Source of the DNA: Gammaproteobacteria bacterium
GTDB taxonomy: Bacteria; Pseudomonadota; Gammaproteobacteria; Thiohalobacterales; Thiohalobacteraceae
Direction: 5' to 3'
Assembly: GCA_016214925.1 (NCBI GenBank)
Contig: JACRMO010000236.1
Span: 1-12,901 of the forward strand
Length of the DNA: 12,901 nt
Within the stretch, counting starts at the first letter, position 1, and every line of letters starts with the position of its first letter. This document shows, piece after piece, positions 1 through 5,880 of this stretch. A model generated the notes under the pieces. That model saw nothing but the letters and a program-made list of their open reading frames with translations, ran no database searches and was not told where the DNA came from. A program made the position numbers and the translations under genes.

Positions 1-1
1 C

Positions 2-271
2 GACCGCTCGCAGCACAAGAACCGTTCCACTGCTATGAAGCAGCTGGCCGCCAAGCTGTACGAAATGGAAATGCAGAAACGCCGCGCCGATCAGCAGGTC
101 GTGGAAGAGAGCAAGTCAGACATCGGCTGGGGCAGTCAGATCCGTTCCTATGTGCTCGATCAGTCGCGCATCAAGGATCTGCGCACCGGCGTGGAAGTCG
201 GCAATACCCAGGCGGTGCTCGACGGCGACCTGGACCAGTTCATCGAAGCCAGCTTAAAGAGCGGCCTCTAA
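2..271 (+). CDS. prfB: Peptide chain release factor 2, C-terminal end (partial)
   Basis: This is the last 89 codons of release factor 2, which ends translation at UGA and UAA codons on the ribosome. The frame is open from the left edge and begins with D-R-S-Q-H-K-N-R-S, matching the conserved stretch just after the GGQ domain of RF2. It continues with A-M-K-Q-L-A-A-K-L-Y-E and R-S-Y-V-L-D-Q-S-R-I-K-D-L-R-T, the usual C-terminal helix and tail. The catalytic GGQ loop, the anticodon-like SPF tripeptide and the family's programmed frameshift site lie upstream of the window and cannot be judged. An internal ATG at 35 is not the start. lysS follows after 19 bases, the same prfB-lysS order as in Escherichia coli, so co-transcription is likely. 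Confidence 0.96.
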   Translation, partial: DRSQHKNRSTAMKQLAAKLYEMEMQKRRADQQVVEESKSDIGWGSQIRSYVLDQSRIKDLRTGVEVGNTQAVLDGDLDQFIEASLKSGL

Positions 272-290
272 ATCAGACATTGAGCAGACC

Positions 291-1799
291 ATGACCAACG
301 AATCTCAACAAGATGTACAGGGGCAGGACGAACATCGACTCATCGCCGAGCGCCGCGAGAAGCTCAATCAGCTGCGTGCCAACGGCATCGCCTTTCCGAA
401 CGATTTTCGCCGCGATGTGATGGCCGGTGAGTTGCACGCCGAATATGGCGACAAACCCACTGAGTTTTTCGAGGGCGAGGCGCGCCGTGTGCGTGTGGCC
501 GGGCGCATGATGGCCAAGCGCATTATGGGCAAGGCCAGCTTCACGCACATCCTGGACATGTCCGGGCGCATCCAGTTGTTCCTGGAGCGCGACGGTTTGC
601 CGGAAGGTGTCTATCAGCAATTCAAGGGCTGGGACGTGGGTGACATCCTCGGCGCCGAAGGCGTGCTGTTCAAGACCAAGACCGGTGAACTGAGTGTCAA
701 GGTCGATCATGTCCGACTGCTCACCAAATCGCTGCGCCCGTTGCCGGAGAAGTTTCACGGCCTGTCCGATCAGGAAACCCGTTATCGCCAGCGTTATCTC
801 GATCTCATCATGAGCGAGCCGTCGCGCAACGTATTCAGACTGCGCACGCAGATCGTCCAGTACATTCGCAACTTCCTTAACGAGCGCGGCTTCCTGGAAG
901 TGGAAACGCCGATGATGCAGATGATCCCCGGCGGCGCCACGGCACGGCCGTTCGTTACGCATCACAATGCCCTGGACATGCAATTGTTTCTGCGCATTGC
1001 GCCGGAGTTGTATCTCAAGCGGCTGGTCGTCGGTGGTTTCGAGAAGGTCTACGAGATCAACCGCAATTTCCGCAACGAAGGCTTGTCGACGCGGCATAAT
1101 CCCGAATTCACCATGTTGGAGTTCTATCAGGCCTACGCGGATTATCACGATCTGATGGACCTGACCGAAATGCTGTTGCGCAGCATGGCGCAGGCGCTGC
1201 TGGGTACGACGCAGATTCAGTATCAGGGCGAGGACTACGATTTCGGCCACGCGTTTACGCGCATGACGGTCAAGGAATCCATCCTGCACTTCAATCCGGA
1301 CATCGCCGCCGCCGACCTCGACGATCTCGATGCCGCGCGGCGCATCGCCGAACGTTTAGGCATCGCACTCAAACCCAGTTACGGTTTGGGCAAAGTGCAG
1401 ATCGAGATCTTCGAGAAGACCGTCGAGGCGCGTCTAAAACATCCAACCTTCATCACCGCCTATCCGACCGAAGTCTCGCCACTGGCGCGCGCCAACGATC
1501 ACGACCCTTTCGTCACCGACCGCTTCGAGTTCTTTGTCGGCGGCCGCGAAATCGCCAACGGTTTCTCCGAGTTGAACGACGCCGAAGATCAGGCCGAACG
1601 TTTCCGCCGTCAGGTCGAGGACAAGGATGCCGGCGATGAGGAGGCCATGCACTTCGATGCCGACTACATCTGTGCCCTGGAGCATGGCATGCCGCCGACG
1701 GCGGGCGAGGGCATCGGCATCGACCGGCTGGTGATGCTGTTCACCGACGCGCCCTCGATCCGCGACGTTTTGCTGTTCCCGCATATGCGGCCGGGCTGA
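291..1799 (+). CDS. lysS: Lysyl-tRNA synthetase, class II
   Basis: This cytoplasmic class II enzyme charges tRNA-Lys with lysine using ATP. The 502 residues match the family's usual length (about 505). The N-terminal OB-fold anticodon-binding domain covers about residues 60-150, with the conserved G-R-M-M-A-K-R-I-M-G-K-A-S-F stretch near 71-84. The catalytic domain shows motif 1 (F-L-E-V-E-T-P-M-M-Q at 201-210, then I-P-G-G-A-T-A-R-P-F), motif 2 (F-R-N-E-G-L-S-T-R-H-N-P-E-F-T-M from 260) and motif 3 (G-I-G-I-D-R-L-V-M-L-F from 474). The ATG at 291 gives the usual N-terminus. Its Shine-Dalgarno site is weak (TGAG about six bases upstream), consistent with translation from a message shared with prfB. 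No residue appears damaged. Confidence 0.98.
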   Translation: MTNESQQDVQGQDEHRLIAERREKLNQLRANGIAFPNDFRRDVMAGELHAEYGDKPTEFFEGEARRVRVAGRMMAKRIMGKASFTHILDMSGRIQLFLERDGLPEGVYQQFKGWDVGDILGAEGVLFKTKTGELSVKVDHVRLLTKSLRPLPEKFHGLSDQETRYRQRYLDLIMSEPSRNVFRLRTQIVQYIRNFLNERGFLEVETPMMQMIPGGATARPFVTHHNALDMQLFLRIAPELYLKRLVVGGFEKVYEINRNFRNEGLSTRHNPEFTMLEFYQAYADYHDLMDLTEMLLRSMAQALLGTTQIQYQGEDYDFGHAFTRMTVKESILHFNPDIAAADLDDLDAARRIAERLGIALKPSYGLGKVQIEIFEKTVEARLKHPTFITAYPTEVSPLARANDHDPFVTDRFEFFVGGREIANGFSELNDAEDQAERFRRQVEDKDAGDEEAMHFDADYICALEHGMPPTAGEGIGIDRLVMLFTDAPSIRDVLLFPHMRPG

Positions 1800-1817
1800 G
1801 CTCCCCCTTCCCCCATG

Positions 1818-1842
1818 AATCAGCTGACCGCACTGATTTTAT
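1818..1842 (+). terminator. Weak hairpin after lysS, possible intrinsic terminator
   Basis: AATCAG (1818-1823) and CTGATT (1833-1838) form a 6-bp stem around a 9-base loop, followed by TTAT. The position 19 bases after the lysS stop suits a terminator. The stem is AT-rich and the T run is short, so termination may be weak or the hairpin may be chance. Confidence 0.3.
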
Positions 1843-1866
1843 AGACAATATTCAGGGCCTCCATGC

Positions 1867-1900
1867 CCAACCCCGGGGCCAACTCCGGGGCCAGCCCGGT
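1867..1900. repeat. Short GC-rich tandem repeat, 12-bp unit
   Basis: CCAACCCCGGGG (1867-1878) is followed directly by CCAACTCCGGGG (1879-1890), differing at one base, and by a degraded third copy starting CCAGCCCGG. Each unit contains a CCCCGGGG-like palindrome. It lies between lysS and the GGDEF-EAL gene. No function can be assigned from sequence. It may be slippage-prone spacer DNA. Confidence 0.6.
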
Positions 1901-1985
1901 ATATGCCGAGCTCTATCCGACGGGCCCGGTGCTATGCTTCATCCTCTAACGATTTGCAATTCAAGTTCTTAATCGCTAGTTTCGA

Positions 1986-1991
1986 TATAGT
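1986..1991 (+). promoter_or_regulatory. Possible -10 box for the GGDEF-EAL gene
   Basis: TATAGT matches the sigma-70 -10 consensus at five of six positions and lies in the most AT-rich part of the lysS to GGDEF-EAL gap. No convincing -35 hexamer lies 16-18 bases upstream. Initiation here would place the inverted-repeat leader at 2010-2059 in the 5' untranslated region. This is a weak call based on the hexamer and its context only. Confidence 0.22.
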
Positions 1992-2009
1992 TTGAAGATG
2001 TGGATAGCA

Positions 2010-2059
2010 AGGTACCGAATCATCGCCGCCCCTGGAAACGGCCAGGGACGCAGGTACCT
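2010..2059 (+). promoter_or_regulatory. Potential structured mRNA leader upstream of the GGDEF-EAL gene
   Basis: AGGTACC (2010-2016) can pair with GGTACCT (2053-2059) to make a 7-bp outer stem. Inside it CCCTGG (2030-2035) pairs with CCAGGG (2042-2047) around the loop AAACGG. The 3' side reads GGGACGCA followed shortly by CCTAA, words that also occur in the c-di-GMP-I riboswitch. The 5' GGCAAACC-type half of that riboswitch is not seen. The element ends about 20 bases before a Shine-Dalgarno-like TGAGG. The pairing is read directly from the sequence; a regulatory role is inference. Confidence 0.3.
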
Positions 2060-2089
2060 AATACTTACGCAACCCAATGAGGTTTCCGG

Positions 2090-2181
2090 GTGAGCCAAGT
2101 GCAGCGTGATGGCGACCAGGATCGGCGCTTCCTAGAACTGGAGCTGGCGCTGCGTCTGCGCGAGCGGACACGGATTGTCAG
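2090..2181 (+). pseudogene. Frame-displaced 5' end of the GAF-GGDEF-EAL gene
   Basis: A GTG at 2090 has a good Shine-Dalgarno site, TGAGG at 2078-2082 with a 7-base gap. It opens a frame reading M-S-Q-V-Q-R-D-G-D-Q-D-R-R-F-L-E-L-E-L-A, then a leucine/arginine-rich helix. Codon third positions in this frame are GC-rich up to about 2165. Coding-like sequence then moves to the -1 frame, which reads D-C-Q-H-Y-T-Y-R-A-G-A-G-L-N in continuity with the GAF domain. That second frame has a stop at 2107-2109 and no ATG, GTG or TTG before 2257. The simplest reading is a one-base deletion, or sequencing error, at about 2160-2182 in a gene that originally began at 2090. Confidence 0.5.
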
Positions 2182-2256
2182 CACTATACCTACCGTGCCG
2201 GTGCCGGCCTCAATGCCGCCGAGATCGTTGGCGAAAGCCTGCCGCTGGATTACGGA

Positions 2257-3912
2257 GTGTGTGGTTGGGTGTGGCGTCACAAACGTGCGTGGTGGCGCGG
2301 TGTACTCGATGAGCTGGACCCGGTGGAGCGCAACCGCTGGGAGACCGAGGCGGGTACGCTGATTCTGGTGCCGATGATCGGCAAGAGCCACTTCCTGGGC
2401 GGTCTGGCCGGGGTCAATAAAATCGGCGGTGGCGACTTCACCCAGCAGGATCTCAACCTGCTCTCCCTGTTCGCGGGCCAAGTCAGCATAGCCATCGAGA
2501 ACGCCATCGCCTTTGAAGAACTGAGCAAGACTAAGCACACCGCCGAGGCGTATCAGACCGAGCTACGCCAGCTCAACAGTGAACTAACCGCGATCAACCG
2601 GGAACTGGAGCATCTCTCGCTCTATGACCAGCTGACCCAATTGCCGAACCGTTCACTGTTGCATGATCGTCTACAGCAGGCCTTATTCTTGGCGCAGCGT
2701 GAAGAGAGCCGGTTGGCGGTATTGATCGTCGACCTGGACCATTTCAAAGAAGTGAACGACACCCTCGGGCATGACGTCGGCGATCAGCTTCTGGTACAGG
2801 TGGCGGAACGTTTCTCGGGGCAGCTGCGTGAGACCGATACTGTCGGGCGCCTGGGCGGTGATGAATTCGCGGTGCTGATTCCGAACGCGGACGCCGAGCT
2901 GGCCTGCCACCTCGCGGGCAATCTGCTGGCCGTGCTCGAACCCGATTTCGATATCGATGGCACCCGTTTCTCGGTGGCGGCCAGTGTGGGCATTGCCGTG
3001 TTTCCGCAGCATGGCATGGATGCCAGCACACTGATGAAGCATGCCGACATCGCCATGTACACGGCCAAACGCACCCGCTTCGGTTACGCTGTATACGACG
3101 CCGCCGAGGCGGTTGCCCAGCCGGAGCGCCTGAGTCTGGTTGGCGATCTGCGCCAGGCCTTGGTCAACCGCGAATTCGATTTGTATTTTCAGGCCAAAGT
3201 CGATCTGCGCTCGGGCATGCTCCACGGTGTAGAAGCGTTGGCGCGTTGGCCGCATGCCAAACGCGGCATGGTATCGCCGGATCATTTCATTCCGATGCTG
3301 GAACAGACCGGGCTGATCCGTCCCTTCACGCTGTGGGTCATCGAGCGCGGGTTATTACAGTGCGCGCGCTGGGAGGAATCCGGCATTCATCTGACAGTCG
3401 CCATCAACGTTTCGATCCATAGCCTGTTGGATCCGCAATTCCCCGCGCAAGTGGTGTCCCTGCTGCAACGTTTACCGACCAGCCAGTCGTGTCTGGTTAT
3501 GGAAATCACCGAAAGCGTTTTTTTGAGTGAACATGCCAAAGTCAGCAGCGTGCTGAATGAATTGCGCGGTCTTGGCATAGCGTTCTCGATCGACGATTTC
3601 GGCACCGGACATTCCTCGTTGAGCCGGCTGAAGAAACTCCCGGTCAGCGAATTAAAGAGCGACCGCTCGTTCGTCATGGACATGGAAACCGACAGGGACG
3701 ACGCAATCATCGTGAAGTCGACGATAGACCTGGCCCATAACCTGGGCATCGCCGTCATCGCCGAGGGCGTCGAGAACGCATCCACGTTGAACATGCTGCG
3801 CGAAATGGGTTGTGATCATGCGCAGGGCTATTACATAAATCGTCCGCTGTCAGCGGACGATTTCGCGGGCTATCTGCAAAACACCGAATGGACAATACCG
3901 CGGGGCAAATGA
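2257..3912 (+). CDS. GAF-GGDEF-EAL cyclic-di-GMP signalling protein (N-terminus disrupted)
   Basis: This protein would make or degrade cyclic di-GMP in response to a GAF-bound signal. Reading from GTG 2257 gives 551 residues. They comprise the second half of a GAF domain (about 1-85, including L-I-L-V-P-M-I-G-K and D-L-N-L-L-S-L-F-A), a helical linker (about 86-122), a GGDEF domain (about 123-282) and an EAL domain (about 295-541). The GGDEF motif (200-204) is intact, and so is the inhibitory RxxD site (R-E-T-D, 191-194), so cyclase activity is plausible. The EAL side keeps E-A-L-A-R-W (326), E-I-T-E-S, I-D-D-F-G-T-G (445-451), K467, D469 and E-G-V-E (503-506), so phosphodiesterase activity is also plausible. 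Two local changes are DFGTGH for the usual DFGTGY, and LKSD for LKID. There are no membrane segments. The start at 2257 cuts the GAF fold and is probably not native; see the displaced 5' end at 2090-2181. The gene converges with ygfZ across 16 bases. Confidence 0.9.
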   Translation: MCGWVWRHKRAWWRGVLDELDPVERNRWETEAGTLILVPMIGKSHFLGGLAGVNKIGGGDFTQQDLNLLSLFAGQVSIAIENAIAFEELSKTKHTAEAYQTELRQLNSELTAINRELEHLSLYDQLTQLPNRSLLHDRLQQALFLAQREESRLAVLIVDLDHFKEVNDTLGHDVGDQLLVQVAERFSGQLRETDTVGRLGGDEFAVLIPNADAELACHLAGNLLAVLEPDFDIDGTRFSVAASVGIAVFPQHGMDASTLMKHADIAMYTAKRTRFGYAVYDAAEAVAQPERLSLVGDLRQALVNREFDLYFQAKVDLRSGMLHGVEALARWPHAKRGMVSPDHFIPMLEQTGLIRPFTLWVIERGLLQCARWEESGIHLTVAINVSIHSLLDPQFPAQVVSLLQRLPTSQSCLVMEITESVFLSEHAKVSSVLNELRGLGIAFSIDDFGTGHSSLSRLKKLPVSELKSDRSFVMDMETDRDDAIIVKSTIDLAHNLGIAVIAEGVENASTLNMLREMGCDHAQGYYINRPLSADDFAGYLQNTEWTIPRGK

Positions 3913-3928
3913 TCGTCCACGGGGCGCA

Positions 3929-4993
3929 TCACGCCTCGCTGGAAGCATCCCCGCCGGCAAGCGCGTACGGCAACTCGGCAAATACCAGTTCTGGCCCGTC
4001 CGCGGCGCCGAAGCGCACTGCGCTGGCTTCGCGACTGCCGATCTGGACCACCGCCAGCACCGCATAACCACCGTCCGGGTGCGGCTGTGCGTTGACGATT
4101 TTGCCGGCACTCTGTTGCGGATCGTCCGGGCTGAACAGATCGTCTCCCGGATGTGGTGCGTGCTCGGTCTGGAGTCGCGCCAGGTACATCTGCCGCTTCA
4201 ACTTGCCGAGATACTGCATGCGGGCAACAACCTCTTGGCCGGGATAACAGCCTTTCTTGAAGCTCACGCCGCCGAGCGATGCATAATTCACCATCTGCGG
4301 CACGAAGGCATCGGCGGTTTCGGCCAGGATCGTCGGCACACCGGCGAGGATGTCGAGCAGTTCCCAGGCGCTGCTACCGACCGGCGCGGCGCGTGTGGCC
4401 AAACGTCCCCAGAGTTTCTGCATCGCGGCCGAAGGTCCGAAGATCTCATAGCGTGGCTGCACGCCAGGGATGCGCAGCACGGTAAATTCACCGCAGCGGG
4501 TCAGCTCATCCACCGCCGTGGGCAGCGGTGCGATCAGCTCGTCGAGCGTACCCGGCACGATCGGGCCGGAGACGCCGATACGGATTGAATTTTCACTGAC
4601 ATCTTCGAGCATCACGGCACTGCGCATGATGAACATCTGCAAACGCTTGCGCACGGACTCGAGCATGCTGCGCGGCAGGCACAGCCTGAATTCATCGCCC
4701 GCGCGGAAGATGCGGAACGTCGCCAGCAGGCGTCCCTTGGGGCTGCAATAGCCGTTGAGCTGGCTATGCGTGGCATCGAGATGCCGGACGTCGTTGGTGA
4801 ACTGTCCCTGCAAAAAGGTTTCGGCATCGGCGCCGCGCACGGCCAGTACGCCGATGTGTGAGAGATCGGCGATCACCGTGCCGCTCAGTGCCAGACTGCG
4901 TTCATGCGGGAGCGCGCCGAATCCGACCACGTAATCCGCATCGTCGAATTCCGCGCCCTGGTTCTGCAGAAAGGTTTTCCACTCGGCTTGCAT
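3929..4993 (-). CDS. ygfZ: YgfZ, folate-binding Fe-S cluster maintenance protein
   Basis: YgfZ is a cytoplasmic tetrahydrofolate-binding protein of the GcvT-like fold. It supports assembly or repair of certain Fe-S enzymes and has been linked to tRNA modification by MiaB. The 354 residues are slightly longer than the E. coli protein (326). The signature K-G-C-Y-P-G-Q-E-V-V-A-R is present, with the functional cysteine at C249. The N-terminal part has the family's V-R-G-A-D-A-E-T-F-L-Q-G-Q-F-T-N-D-V and the segment S-P-K-G-R-L-L-A-T-F. The start is the ATG at 4993, upstream of which lies the promoter region shared with sdhC. Being divergent from an operon that encodes the three-cluster subunit SdhB fits a role in Fe-S enzyme upkeep. 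The family call is firm. The substrate is not settled from sequence. Confidence 0.95.
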   Translation of the reverse strand: MQAEWKTFLQNQGAEFDDADYVVGFGALPHERSLALSGTVIADLSHIGVLAVRGADAETFLQGQFTNDVRHLDATHSQLNGYCSPKGRLLATFRIFRAGDEFRLCLPRSMLESVRKRLQMFIMRSAVMLEDVSENSIRIGVSGPIVPGTLDELIAPLPTAVDELTRCGEFTVLRIPGVQPRYEIFGPSAAMQKLWGRLATRAAPVGSSAWELLDILAGVPTILAETADAFVPQMVNYASLGGVSFKKGCYPGQEVVARMQYLGKLKRQMYLARLQTEHAPHPGDDLFSPDDPQQSAGKIVNAQPHPDGGYAVLAVVQIGSREASAVRFGAADGPELVFAELPYALAGGDASSEA

Positions 4994-5074
4994 GTGCGCT
5001 GCTCTCCCGGTTTTAACGCCCGGCCATGGTAGACAATCCGCGCCGGGGTGTCAGCCGGTCGTCGACTGGGGTAA

Positions 5075-5106
5075 TTGAAGCTTGGGCAGGTGGGCTGGTA
5101 TAGCCC
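5075..5106 (+). promoter_or_regulatory. Candidate promoter for the sdh operon
   Basis: TTGAAG (5075-5080) and TATAGC (5099-5104) are separated by 18 bases and each match four of six sigma-70 consensus positions. The -10 hexamer sits inside the inverted repeat GGGCTGGTATAGCCC (5092-5106), which could be an operator. The pair lies 46 bases before the sdhC ATG, in the 156-bp gap between ygfZ and sdhC. A second AT-rich word, TATAAA at 5119-5124, has no suitable -35 partner. Confidence 0.33.
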
Positions 5107-5149
5107 GGCGCGCAATGCTATAAAGCTGCGAAACCAAAACAGGCCCGTC

Positions 5150-5530
5150 ATGCCCAACACCGTGTCCCGGCCCAGATTTCTCAACCTCCTGCTCATCCGC
5201 ATGCCGGTCGGTGCGATCACCTCGTTTGCGCACCGTGTGTCCGGCGTGCTGTTGTTCCTGTGCATCCCCTTGGCCGCCTTCTTGCTGGATATGTCCCTGC
5301 AGGGGCCGGACGGTTTCACCCAGGCCGCCGATCTGCTGGTCCAGCCGTTATCGCGGGCTGTGCAACTCGTCATCGCCTGGTCGCTCGCACATCATCTGCT
5401 GGCCGGTATCCGCTTTCTGCTCATCGACCTGGAAATCGGTCTGAACAAGTCACAGGCGCGCGCCTCGGCACTGGCGGTCAATGTCGCGGCACCATTGCTT
5501 GCGGGCCTGTTGCTGTGGAGGCTGTGGTGA
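5150..5530 (+). CDS. sdhC: Succinate dehydrogenase cytochrome b556 subunit
   Basis: SdhC is one of the two membrane anchors of complex II. It helps bind haem b and ubiquinone. From ATG 5150 it has 126 residues, near the family norm of about 129. An in-frame start at 5075 would add an unconserved 25-residue leader running through the promoter. The motif S-F-A-H-R-V-S-G near residues 25-32 supplies the quinone-site Ser25 and Arg29. H82 in A-H-H-L-L-A-G-I-R aligns with the haem ligand His84 of E. coli SdhC. Three hydrophobic segments are visible at about 28-48, 70-92 and 105-125. Its TGA overlaps the sdhD GTG (GTGA), which indicates translational coupling. Confidence 0.95.
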   Translation: MPNTVSRPRFLNLLLIRMPVGAITSFAHRVSGVLLFLCIPLAAFLLDMSLQGPDGFTQAADLLVQPLSRAVQLVIAWSLAHHLLAGIRFLLIDLEIGLNKSQARASALAVNVAAPLLAGLLLWRLW

Positions 5531-5880
5531 GTCGCCAAGCCCACGGGCTGCGCGCCTGGGTGCTGCAACGCTTCAGTGCGGTGTATCTGCTGCTGTTCCT
5601 GGTCTACCTCGGAGTCCATTTCAGCCGCGTCCCGGTCGCCGACTTCACGCAATGGCATGCCTGGTTCGCCGCGCCGCTGGTCAATCTCGCCACCGGACTG
5701 TTCATCCTGTCCCTGCTCATACACGCCTGGGTTGGCATCCGCGATGTGATTATGGACTACGTTACCCACACCGGCGTGCGCGTGGCCCTGTTCGCGGCGG
5801 TGATGTTGACGCTCGCCGGTTGCGGCTTGTGGTCGCTGCGCGTGCTGTTCCTGACCGTGCTGAGCGGGAGCGGGGCATGA
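5527..5880 (+). CDS. sdhD: Succinate dehydrogenase hydrophobic membrane anchor
   Basis: SdhD is the second membrane anchor of complex II. The GTG at 5527 overlaps the sdhC stop and gives 117 residues starting M-S-R-Q-A-H-G-L-R-A-W-V-L-Q-R-F-S-A-V-Y, the typical SdhD N-terminus. In I-H-A-W-V-G-I-R-D-V-I-M-D-Y-V, H66 is the expected haem ligand, and D77-Y78 match the conserved Asp-Tyr of the quinone pocket. The spacing equals that of E. coli His71 and Asp82-Tyr83. Three membrane helices are apparent. The frame is open further upstream, to 5260, but that part overlaps sdhC and is not conserved. The stop overlaps the sdhA start as ATGA. Confidence 0.94.
   Translation: MSRQAHGLRAWVLQRFSAVYLLLFLVYLGVHFSRVPVADFTQWHAWFAAPLVNLATGLFILSLLIHAWVGIRDVIMDYVTHTGVRVALFAAVMLTLAGCGLWSLRVLFLTVLSGSGA

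Noticed and set aside
273..1289. Long minus-strand open frame opposite lysS (338 codons)
   Set aside because: It mirrors the lysS coding frame in GC-rich DNA. The product is rich in H, R, Q and A and shows no recognisable domain.
2010..2080. c-di-GMP-I (GEMM) riboswitch
   Set aside because: Only GGGACGCA and a nearby CCTAA match. The conserved GGCAAACC segment before the first hairpin and the second, receptor-bearing stem are not recognisable, so I list only an unclassified structured leader.
2160..2182. Programmed -1 ribosomal frameshift in the GGDEF-EAL gene
   Set aside because: No slippery heptamer of the X-XXY-YYZ type and no clear downstream stimulator are visible. Mutation or sequencing error is simpler.
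3913..3928. Bidirectional terminator between the GGDEF-EAL gene and ygfZ
   Set aside because: The 16-base gap has no inverted repeat with a T run on either strand.
5119..5124. TATAAA as the -10 box of the sdh promoter
   Set aside because: No -35-like hexamer lies 16-19 bases upstream, and it would leave a very short leader. The TTGAAG/TATAGC pair fits better.
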